This document shows, in pieces, positions 1 to 5,795 of a stretch of 6,125 nucleotides of DNA. Where the stretch lies: contig JALTPW010000026.1 in assembly GCA_026999335.1 (NCBI GenBank), forward strand, positions 1-6,125. Reading direction: 5' to 3'. The translations under genes and the position numbers were made by a program. Under the pieces are notes generated by a model. The model was not told where the DNA came from. It searched no databases and saw only the letters and a program-made list of their open reading frames with translations. The DNA comes from Chromatiales bacterium. Lineage in GTDB: Bacteria; Pseudomonadota; Gammaproteobacteria; SZUA-152. Positions within the stretch are counted from its first letter, which is position 1, and each line of letters opens with the position of its first letter.

Positions 1-1313
1 ACAATGATTCCGGCATCGTTCTCACCAATGCCAATAAGGCCGACGTGATCAATCTCAGCCTCGGCGGTGGGAGCTACTCCCAGGCGGAGCAGGCTGTCTA
101 TACCGATGCCCGTAACGCCGGGGTGATCATCATCGCGGCCGCCGGCAACGAATCCACCAGCAGTCCGTCCTATCCCGCGGCCTATGCCGGTGTGATCTCC
201 GTCAGTGCAGTGGATATCAACAAACAACTGGCGCCCTACTCCAATTTCGGCACCACCATCGATGTGGCCGCGCCCGGTGGCAATACCGGCCGGGATATCA
301 ACGGTGATGGCTACTCCGATGGGGTTCTCAGCACCGCCGGTGATGACTCCGGCGTCGATGCTCTCGGCAACAAAATCATTGAGTATGTCTTCAAATTTTA
401 CCAGGGCACCTCCATGGCCGCGCCCCACATGGCCGGTGTGGTGGCCCTGATGAAATCGATACACAGCGGCCTGACGCCCGATGAGGTGGACAACCTGCTG
501 ATCAGCCGCAAAATCGTCGAAGACCTGGGCGCTGCTGGCCGTGACAACCAGTTCGGCCATGGCCTGATCGATGCCCTCAAGGCCGTGGAGGAAGCCAAGG
601 TCTTGGCAAATGGCGGCATCATCCCCGATAAGCCGCAGCTCAGCGTAACTCCCGCTGCGCTGAACTTCGGCGGCAGCCTCACCAGCCTCCCCTTGTCGGT
701 GGTCAATGGTGGCTCGGGGACATTGAGCATTGATCCCATCAGCGATGATGCGGACTGGCTGACGGTAACGGCCGACACGACCGATGCCAACGGACTCGGC
801 AACTACCAGGTAACGGTGGACAGAACAAACCTGTCGGCAGGTACTTACACGGCCAACATTACTGTCACGCCGTCCGATACCACTCTTCCCGCCGTCATGG
901 TACCGGTCATCCAGCAGGTGGGCGGACAGGGCGCTACCAGCGGCGTGGGTTATCACTACGTCCTGCTGGTTGATCCAAAGACCGGCAAGGCCATCAGCTC
1001 GCAATGGTCAGGCCTTCCTCAGGACGGAAACTATCACTTCCAGCTCGATGACATCCCCTTCCCCGGGGGGCAGCAGTACACCATCTTCGCGGGAACCGAC
1101 CAAAATAATGATGGCGTTATTTGTGATGCGGGCGAAGCCTGCGGTGTCTATCTGTCACGCAGCCAGCCCAAGACCATCGGCACCGATGACAGCCATAGCG
1201 GACTCAATTTCGTCTCCGGCTTCGGCATCGGCCTGCAGGGCCAGTCGGCCTCGGCGATCCCGTTCCGTGGCATCGCTATCCCAAGGCGCCAGGCCGACAA
1301 ACAGGTGCAATGA
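1..1313 (+). CDS. S8 (subtilisin-like) serine peptidase, secreted, C-terminal part; 5' end outside the window
   Basis: The reading frame is open from base 3 at the left edge, so the GTG at 45 is not a start; it lies inside the conserved ADVINLSLGGG strand of subtilases. The oxyanion-hole Asn is in AAAGNE (codon at 147) and the catalytic Ser is in GTSMAAPHMAGVVAL (codon at 411). The Asp and His of the triad must lie upstream. An insert before the Ser has a DINGDGYSDG segment that looks like a Ca-binding loop. After the peptidase domain (to about base 600) comes a BACON-like beta-sandwich at about 636-918, with LSVTPAALNFG and a later DWLTV and L-S-A-G-T-Y-T-A-N-I-T-V pattern. A final module (about 940-1240) contains a TDQNNDGVICDAGEACG loop with two Cys. 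By family it is an extracytoplasmic endopeptidase; the substrate is unknown. No C-terminal sorting or autotransporter signal is visible. Its stop overlaps the next gene. Confidence 0.95.
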   Translation, partial: NDSGIVLTNANKADVINLSLGGGSYSQAEQAVYTDARNAGVIIIAAAGNESTSSPSYPAAYAGVISVSAVDINKQLAPYSNFGTTIDVAAPGGNTGRDINGDGYSDGVLSTAGDDSGVDALGNKIIEYVFKFYQGTSMAAPHMAGVVALMKSIHSGLTPDEVDNLLISRKIVEDLGAAGRDNQFGHGLIDALKAVEEAKVLANGGIIPDKPQLSVTPAALNFGGSLTSLPLSVVNGGSGTLSIDPISDDADWLTVTADTTDANGLGNYQVTVDRTNLSAGTYTANITVTPSDTTLPAVMVPVIQQVGGQGATSGVGYHYVLLVDPKTGKAISSQWSGLPQDGNYHFQLDDIPFPGGQQYTIFAGTDQNNDGVICDAGEACGVYLSRSQPKTIGTDDSHSGLNFVSGFGIGLQGQSASAIPFRGIAIPRRQADKQVQ

Positions 1314-1834
1314 CCGTGACACGGTTCGCAATGATGACCGTATTGGGTGTGTTGGCGCTGCTGGCAAGCGCCTGTCAGTCATGGGCGGAGAGAGGCCCGC
1401 AGCAAGGCGGTAAACCCGCCGCAGAAGTCATATACACAAGTCAACACTGCGGCCGCAGCCAAACCGCCCCCTCGGCCACCTGGATAGACACTGCCCGGGA
1501 GCTGGAAACCCGTCTCCGTCAAATCCGCACGGGCATGCTGGGCGGCAAACCCATCGACCTGCCGGTGCTGGATTTTCAGCACGAGATTGCCTTACTGGTC
1601 GAGATGGGGCAGCGGCCGACACTGGGTTACCGGCTGGAGATCGCCGGGGCCGATGAACTACGCATTGCACAAGACCCGGCACGACTCACTCTGGACTGGT
1701 TACATCCCCCGGCAGATGCCCTCGTTGCCCAGGCGATCAGCAGCCCCTGTCTGCTGATCAGGCTCGAGCGGGGGAACTACACCTCGATACAGATTCTGGA
1801 TAGGCAAGGCGTCGTCAAGACAAGCACGCATTGA
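1310..1834 (+). CDS. PrcB-like (protease complex subunit) lipoprotein
   Basis: This is a 174-residue protein with a short basic N-terminus, a hydrophobic helix (about residues 8-20) and a lipobox-like LASAC with the acceptor Cys at 22. Gln at +2 suggests the outer membrane instead of inner-membrane retention. The core, about residues 86-165, has the pattern of the PrcB C-terminal domain: a strand HEIALLVEMGQRPTLGYRLE with the G-x-x-P-T-x-GY motif, a region starting near LTLDWLHPPADALVAQ, then SSPCLLIRLERG. Cys47 and Cys147 could form a disulfide. The start is fixed by the ATGA overlap with the S8 peptidase stop; AGG four bases upstream is only a weak ribosome site, so translational coupling is likely. 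In Treponema denticola PrcB belongs to the complex with the subtilisin-like protease PrtP. A comparable partnership here is inferred. The family call is from motif memory and is moderately secure. Confidence 0.75.
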   Translation: MTVTRFAMMTVLGVLALLASACQSWAERGPQQGGKPAAEVIYTSQHCGRSQTAPSATWIDTARELETRLRQIRTGMLGGKPIDLPVLDFQHEIALLVEMGQRPTLGYRLEIAGADELRIAQDPARLTLDWLHPPADALVAQAISSPCLLIRLERGNYTSIQILDRQGVVKTSTH

Positions 1835-1881
1835 GCCCCTCCCGGTAATCCGTGCGGTGTCCCGTGGCCGGCAAATCCAGT

Positions 1882-3504
1882 CTATTCTTCCTCCCGCCTG
1901 TTCTTCCGTCTATCCCAGACGCCGGTAAAGTCGGGTGCCAGATCATGCCAGACGTCATCGGCGAAGCCGCTGCCGGCGCCGGCGTAGAGATCGACGACAA
2001 AATTCACACCTGCATCCTTGAGATGGCTGATTTCGTCGCGGAACCGGGCAATGGCGGCAATGTGCCCGGTATAACCCAGGCGTCGCAGCAGGCGCGCGGC
2101 CTCCAGGTTTTCGTGCTCGCTGGGCATGGCCAGCATCACCAGACGTAACTGGTCGAAGTCCATGCGCATGCGTTCCCAGAATTCCGGATCGGTGGAACTG
2201 CCGAGGATCACTCGCCGGCCTGCATCACAGTGTCGCTCGACGGCCTGTGCATTTTGGTCGATGCCCAACACCAGATCACCCAGGCGCTGATGCAGGCTGT
2301 CGTAGGTGCCAAGCCCTACGCGCCCCATGCCGAGAACCAGCGCCGTTGCCGGCCCCGGGTCGATACGTGCTTCTTCGGCGATGCGCTGGCCGGTCTCGAA
2401 ACGCACTAGGTGGTTGCGCAGACGGCCATAGAGGATGTGTGCGCTGCTGTTGAGTGGTGCGGCGCCGATGAAAGAAAGGGCCAGGGCGATGGCGATGATG
2501 GCTAGCCATTCCGCCGGCAGCCAGCCGTTGGTGACCGCTACGGCACCGACGATGAGGCCAAACTCGCTGTAGTTGGCCAGACTGAGGCTAGAGAGAAAGG
2601 CACTGCGTGCGCGCAGGCGAAAGCGCGTGAACAACCATAAGAACAGCCCGGTTTTGAGCGGTACCAGCAGAGCCAGCAGCAGAGCGATGCTCAGGGTGTG
2701 CAGGTTCAGGCCACCGGCGAGACCAATGGTGAGAAAGAAACCCACCAAAAAGAGATCTTTGAATCCCAGCAGGTGCTTGGCCAGTTCCGAAGCGCGTGGA
2801 CTACCGGCCAGCAGCAGACCGAGAATCAGGGCGCCAAGGTCACCCTTCACACCCACTGCCTCGAACACCAATGCACCGCCCAGGGCCAGACTGAGACCGA
2901 ACAGGATCTGCAATTCACCGTGTCCGGCGTGCGTCAGCAGTTGTCGTAGTAGGGGGCGCAGGGGGATCAGGCCGAGCAGCAGCAGCGCCCAGGGTGAGGG
3001 TATCTTGCCGGCGGAGATGGCCAGAAAGGCCACTGCGATGATGTCCTGTACGATCAATACGCCAATGGCGATGCGTCCGTAAAGGGCTGACATTTCACCG
3101 CTTTCCTCCAGCACCTTGACCGCAAACACGGTGCTGGAAAAACTTAGAGCGAAGGCGATGACGGCGATGGTTTGTGGCGACAGGTCGCTAAAGGTGCTGA
3201 GCCCGATCACACCGGCAAGTAACAGCACCGCGGTCAGAAACAGCACGACCACAAGCATATGCAGGCTGGCCACGGCCCAGATCTGCGGCATTAGCAGGTT
3301 GCGCAGGCGCAGTTTGAGGCCGATGGTGAACAGCAGCAGGGTAACACCCAACTCGGCGAACAGCTCAAGGCCGGGAGAGCTTTCCATCCCCAGCGCATAG
3401 AGCAGAAAGCCGGCAATAAGATAGCCGACCAGCGGCGGCAGGCCCATCTGCCGGGCACCCAGGCCGAGCAGAAAGGCGGCTGCGAGAGCGAGAATTTCTA
3501 TCAT
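1882..3504 (-). CDS. CPA2-family cation:proton antiporter with C-terminal RCK/TrkA-N domain (KefB/YbaL-like)
   Basis: This is a 540-residue inner-membrane protein. Residues 1 to about 360 form the Na_H_Exchanger domain with about a dozen hydrophobic segments. Family motifs include LLLFTIGLKL (56-65), FSSTVFAVKVLEESGE (122-137), GRIAIGVLIVQDI (143-155, with the conserved Gln-Asp at 153-154), KGDLGALILGLLLAGS (220-235) and SEFGLIV (313-319). A Rossmann nucleotide-binding domain follows from about 387, with GMGRVG at 392-397 and an Asp at 416 after the second strand. No TrkA-C domain is present; the tail is charged (DRRKNRREEE). It should exchange K+ or Na+ for H+, gated by a bound nucleotide. 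The ion cannot be read from sequence. The frame extends upstream to 3585, but the 27 extra residues are polar and overlap exoIII; MIEILALAAAFLLG at 3504 begins the first membrane helix. No clear Shine-Dalgarno precedes it. It lies 10 bp after exoIII and converges on the PrcB-like gene. Confidence 0.9.
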   Translation of the reverse strand: MIEILALAAAFLLGLGARQMGLPPLVGYLIAGFLLYALGMESSPGLELFAELGVTLLLFTIGLKLRLRNLLMPQIWAVASLHMLVVVLFLTAVLLLAGVIGLSTFSDLSPQTIAVIAFALSFSSTVFAVKVLEESGEMSALYGRIAIGVLIVQDIIAVAFLAISAGKIPSPWALLLLGLIPLRPLLRQLLTHAGHGELQILFGLSLALGGALVFEAVGVKGDLGALILGLLLAGSPRASELAKHLLGFKDLFLVGFFLTIGLAGGLNLHTLSIALLLALLVPLKTGLFLWLFTRFRLRARSAFLSSLSLANYSEFGLIVGAVAVTNGWLPAEWLAIIAIALALSFIGAAPLNSSAHILYGRLRNHLVRFETGQRIAEEARIDPGPATALVLGMGRVGLGTYDSLHQRLGDLVLGIDQNAQAVERHCDAGRRVILGSSTDPEFWERMRMDFDQLRLVMLAMPSEHENLEAARLLRRLGYTGHIAAIARFRDEISHLKDAGVNFVVDLYAGAGSGFADDVWHDLAPDFTGVWDRRKNRREEE

Positions 3505-3514
3505 GTGCGTGTGG

Positions 3515-4291
3515 TCATGAAAACTCGGCCACCACCGGGGCGTGATCCGAAGGCCGCTCCAGCTTGCGCGGTTCCTTGTCGACACCGCTGGCGGTGCAAC
3601 GTGCGCTCATGGCCGCACTGGCCAGCAGCAGATCGATGCGCAGGCCGCGGTTACGGCGGAAACCGGCAGCACGGTAATCCCACCAGCTGTAGACAGCCTC
3701 TTCCTGTTCAAAGATGCGAAAGCAGTCGGACAGACCCAGATCCAGCAGACGTTGAAAGGCCTCGCGTTCCGGTTGGCTGCAGAGAATCTTGTCCTGCCAG
3801 GCCGAAGGGTCATGCACGTCGCGGTCATCGGGGGCGATGTTGAAATCACCCACCACCAGCAGGTTTTCGTGCTCGCTCAGTTGCTGGTCGACGTAGCGAA
3901 TCAGCGCCTCCAGCCATGCCAGCTTGTAGGCGTACTTGTCCGAGCCGACCTCCGAGCCGTTGGGTACATAAAGGTTGAGAAAACGGACTGCATCATCGCC
4001 TGAGCCGAGAGTGGCGCCCAGCACGCGGCGCTGCGGGTCGTCCAACCCGGGCAGATCGGTGATGATGTTGGAGGCCGGTAATTTGCTGAGCACGGCGACG
4101 CCATTGTAGGTCTTCTGCCCAGCGAATACGGCGCGGTAACCGGCCGCCTCGATCTCGTTAATGGGGAAATTGTCATCAATGGTCTTGGTCTCCTGCAGGC
4201 CGAGAATGTCGGGCTGCTGGCGGTCGAGCCAGTCGAGTACGTGCGGCAGGCGCACCTTGAGGGAATTGACGTTCCAGGAAGCAATTTTCAT
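3515..4291 (-). CDS. xthA: Exodeoxyribonuclease III (AP endonuclease, 3'-5' exonuclease)
   Basis: This is a 258-residue member of the exonuclease-endonuclease-phosphatase fold, the usual ExoIII length. All catalytic motifs are visible: WNVNSL with Asn7, LQETK with Glu34 (the Mg2+ ligand, same number as in E. coli), LYVPNGSEVGS with Tyr108, VVGDFNIAP with Asp149 and Asn151, RIDLLLAS with Asp220, and the terminal SDHAPVVAEF with Asp249-His250. It acts in cytoplasmic base-excision repair, cutting DNA at abasic sites and trimming 3' blocked ends. The frame can be opened at a TTG at 4303, but the ATG at 4291 gives the standard MKIASWNVNSL start, with GGA seven bases upstream. It is downstream of the SMR gene across a 71-bp gap holding a hairpin, and upstream of the antiporter by 10 bp, so it probably shares a transcript with the latter. 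It could be an ExoA-type paralogue within the same family, but the reaction is the same. Confidence 0.95.
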   Translation of the reverse strand: MKIASWNVNSLKVRLPHVLDWLDRQQPDILGLQETKTIDDNFPINEIEAAGYRAVFAGQKTYNGVAVLSKLPASNIITDLPGLDDPQRRVLGATLGSGDDAVRFLNLYVPNGSEVGSDKYAYKLAWLEALIRYVDQQLSEHENLLVVGDFNIAPDDRDVHDPSAWQDKILCSQPEREAFQRLLDLGLSDCFRIFEQEEAVYSWWDYRAAGFRRNRGLRIDLLLASAAMSARCTASGVDKEPRKLERPSDHAPVVAEFS

Positions 4292-4324
4292 CGGGGGTTC
4301 CAAATAATGGTGTCAGACAGTCGA

Positions 4325-4339
4325 TGCGGCTTTGCCGCA
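4325..4339 (-). repeat. Perfect hairpin TGCGGC-TTT-GCCGCA in the gap between SMR and exoIII genes
   Basis: Six-base arms (4325-4330 and 4334-4339) are perfectly complementary around a three-base loop. It sits 24 bases downstream of the SMR stop and 33 bases upstream of the exoIII start. On the transcribed strand it is followed by TCGACTGTCTGAC, not a T-run, so it is not a classical intrinsic terminator. It may slow or partly stop transcription, or protect the 3' end of the SMR message. The structure is seen directly; the role is inferred. Confidence 0.5.
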
Positions 4340-4362
4340 CAAGCAGATCTTTAGGCAGACCG

Positions 4363-4692
4363 CTAATGACCTGTTGTGCTAGAAAATACGTTAATAATCA
4401 AGACGCCTGCAATGATCAGTGCCATGCCCAGGATGGCAGGCAGATCGGGGATTTGTTCGTAAAGAAAGATGCTGGCGATAGTGACCAGCACAATGCCCAG
4501 GCCAGACCAAATGGCATAGGTGATGCCCACTGGCATTGTACGCAACACCAGCGCCAGCAGGTAGAAGGCAATGCCGTAGCCGACAACGACAACAATCGAT
4601 GGCCCGATTTTTGTAAATTCCTCCGAGGCCTTTAGCGCGCTGGTCGCCGCCACTTCCGCAATGATAGCGAGTGTCAGATAGAGATAGACCAT
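4363..4692 (-). CDS. EmrE-like small multidrug resistance (SMR) exporter
   Basis: This is a 109-residue protein with four predicted membrane helices, essentially the length of EmrE (110). The key residues line up one position earlier than in EmrE: Glu13 in IIAEVAAT (the proton/drug-coupling Glu), Tyr39 and Gly40 in helix 2, Tyr59 and Trp62 in TYAIWSGLGIVL of helix 3, and the helix 4 motif DLPAILGMALIIAGVLIIN. It works as a dual-topology dimer in the inner membrane, exporting cationic hydrophobic compounds in exchange for protons. The motifs fit the Qac/EmrE subtype better than the guanidinium (Gdx/SugE) subtype, and no guanidine riboswitch could fit in the 47-bp upstream gap. The frame extends to 4731, but the ATG at 4692 has a good ribosome site and starts the first helix directly. 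The gene lies between a lipoprotein gene and exoIII, all on the same strand. Confidence 0.93.
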   Translation of the reverse strand: MVYLYLTLAIIAEVAATSALKASEEFTKIGPSIVVVVGYGIAFYLLALVLRTMPVGITYAIWSGLGIVLVTIASIFLYEQIPDLPAILGMALIIAGVLIINVFSSTTGH

Positions 4693-4696
4693 TGTG

Positions 4697-4704
4697 CTTT
4701 CCTT
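4697..4704 (-). promoter_or_regulatory. Ribosome binding site of the SMR gene
   Basis: AAGGAAAG on the - strand, with AAGGA seven bases before the ATG at 4692. It decides the start in favour of MVYLYLTL over the in-frame ATG codons further upstream at 4725 and 4731, which have no comparable site. Confidence 0.75.
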
Positions 4705-4716
4705 AATCGTGTCAAC

Positions 4717-4742
4717 TGACGCCATGCACATGGATCATGTCA
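4717..4742. repeat. Imperfect dyad between the lipoprotein and SMR genes
   Basis: CCATG (4722-4726) and CATGG (4729-4733) form a perfect inverted pair around CA. They are flanked by TGAC (4717-4720) and GTCA (4739-4742), which are also complementary but unequally spaced (1 and 5 bases). It overlaps the stop codon of the upstream lipoprotein gene. It could be a small operator or an RNA hairpin in a joint message; a chance arrangement is also possible. Confidence 0.25.
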
Positions 4743-5594
4743 GGACGGCATCCTCGCAGGTGCGGCTCGCAATAGAGCCAGCAGCAGAATACCCAGCAGC
4801 CAGCCCGCCGAGCCACCGCCACCGCCGCGGTGGACGATTTTATATTCCTCCGGCTGTTCCTTGATCTTTTCGCGGAAGCGTTCCAGTTGCAGGTCGAGAT
4901 TGCGCACCATGTCCCCGGTGGCCTCGCGGAAGCCCTCGGTGGCGGCGTCGCGCAGTTCTTCGCTGAGGTTGATGGGGGTGGACGATCCCTTTATCTGACT
5001 CATGCCGGGGGCGCGAAACAGCATCTTGCGGCTATCGATATCGTACACAGCGGTATCCATGAGCGTACTGGTATCATTTTTTTCACCGGCGACCACATAG
5101 GCACCCACCAGGGTCCAGTAGCTCAGCGACAGCATACCCGTATCGACGAACTGCACCTGGTCATGGGACACCAGGGCGATAATGTCGATGTCGTACATGG
5201 TCTTGATCTGGTCGAGATTGGCGAAACTGCCCTGCGGCGTCAGATAGGCGGAGGGAATCACTTCGATGGACGTCACGAAATCGTATTTCTTGAAGTGCGC
5301 CGCGACCTTGTCCAGCAACTGCATTTTTTCCCGCTCAGTGAGGGATTCCACGTTCACACGGCCAGCCCAAATGTTGTGACTACTGGCCTGTGTACTGCCA
5401 GGTACGAAGGCGATGCCGATCTTGGCAGGAAGAGTCAGGCGTGGAATCGAGGGCTGGATACGGGTCGCTTTCTCCTTGGGGTACAGATAGTCCACCACAC
5501 TGCTCTTGGTGCGCATCTGCTGGCCGGCGCAGCCGATGAGCAGGATGGTCGCGAGCAGAACCAGCAGGGTATTCACAAATGACCGGGTTGGCAT
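4740..5594 (-). CDS. Rhombotarget-type lipoprotein with C-terminal GlyGly-CTERM-like tail
   Basis: This is a 284-residue protein. The N-terminus (residues 1-22) is a lipoprotein signal: Arg4, a hydrophobic run, then the lipobox LIGC with Cys22 and Ala at +2. A soluble domain of about 230 residues follows, with IGIAFVPGS near 60-67, a DIDIIALVSHDQVQF strand near 135-149 and a YDIDSRKMLFRAPG segment near 184-197. Residues 212-250 are a charged helical stretch rich in Glu, Arg and Lys. The C-terminus is striking: five consecutive Gly (257-261), a hydrophobic helix (about 264-275) and Arg276 and Arg281, which is the layout of a GlyGly-CTERM signal cut by rhombosortase. The combination matches the lipoprotein family named rhombotarget lipoprotein; molecular function is unknown. 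A strong ribosome site fixes the start. The stop lies 47 bp before the SMR start. Confidence 0.85.
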   Translation of the reverse strand: MPTRSFVNTLLVLLATILLIGCAGQQMRTKSSVVDYLYPKEKATRIQPSIPRLTLPAKIGIAFVPGSTQASSHNIWAGRVNVESLTEREKMQLLDKVAAHFKKYDFVTSIEVIPSAYLTPQGSFANLDQIKTMYDIDIIALVSHDQVQFVDTGMLSLSYWTLVGAYVVAGEKNDTSTLMDTAVYDIDSRKMLFRAPGMSQIKGSSTPINLSEELRDAATEGFREATGDMVRNLDLQLERFREKIKEQPEEYKIVHRGGGGGSAGWLLGILLLALLRAAPARMPS

Positions 5595-5600
5595 GGTTTT

Positions 5601-5606
5601 CTCCTT
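5601..5606 (-). promoter_or_regulatory. Ribosome binding site of the rhombotarget-type lipoprotein gene
   Basis: AAGGAG on the - strand, six bases before the ATG at 5594. It is a near-consensus Shine-Dalgarno and fixes the start. It lies between the inverted-repeat element and the gene. Confidence 0.85.
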
Positions 5607-5623
5607 GATGTAACAACGTGTCG

Positions 5624-5795
5624 AGGGGCTGTTGATGTCTTATTTTCAGGCGCAACCCGTGGGCCGGGCCGCTTTCTTCCGCCCTGTGGCGTTTGTCAGT
5701 CGCTCGTGTAGAACAACGACACGGCGCTCCTTACCGCCTTGCAGGAAGAAAAAAACAGCTCCAGTAGTGGTGAAAATGAAACATCAATAGTCCCT
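5624..5795. repeat. 172-bp MITE-like element bounded by imperfect 25-bp inverted repeats
   Basis: The left arm is 5624-5648. The right arm is 5771-5795; its reverse complement matches the left arm at 21 of 25 positions, all four differences being transitions. The core TTGATGTCTTATTTTCA on the left corresponds to TTGATGTTTCATTTTCA on the right, and the ends read AGGGGCTG and AGGGACTA. The 122 bases between the arms hold no credible gene; they contain a run of seven A at 5749-5755 and are GC-rich on the left. No clear target-site duplication is seen, though the right end is followed by TA where the left has GA. The right arm overlaps the stop codon of the SH3-type gene. It could be a MITE, a decayed insertion-sequence remnant, or a long-range RNA/DNA hairpin. 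It fills almost the whole gap between the two - strand genes. Confidence 0.6.

Noticed and set aside
398..802. 134-codon - strand open frame inside the S8 protease
   Set aside because: It overlaps the catalytic Ser region of an unmistakable protease; its composition is that of a shadow frame.
1835..1881. Shared terminator between the convergent PrcB-like and antiporter genes
   Set aside because: The 46-47-base gap contains no clear stem followed by a T-run on either strand.
2573..3082. 169-codon + strand open frame inside the antiporter
   Set aside because: Arg/Pro/Ser-rich product with no motif, opposite a well-supported membrane protein gene; a shadow frame.
4692..4718. TTGACA at about 4713-4718 (- strand) as a -35 box for the SMR gene
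   Set aside because: A -10 box at normal spacing would fall inside the SMR start region, and none resembling TATAAT is there.
4693..4739. Guanidine riboswitch ahead of the SMR gene
   Set aside because: The gap is only 47 bases, and the protein's residues indicate the EmrE/Qac subtype, which is not typically under guanidine riboswitch control.
4830..5582. 250-codon + strand open frame opposite the lipoprotein gene
   Set aside because: It is antisense to a gene with a clear lipobox, ribosome site and recognisable tail. Its composition (many His, Gly, Gln, Val) is that of a mirrored high-GC reading frame, and it shows no family motif.
5749..5775. Intrinsic terminator after the SH3-type gene, suggested by seven T on the - strand
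   Set aside because: The bases before the T-run (ACTGGAGCTG) form no stem longer than about three pairs, so there is no proper terminator hairpin.
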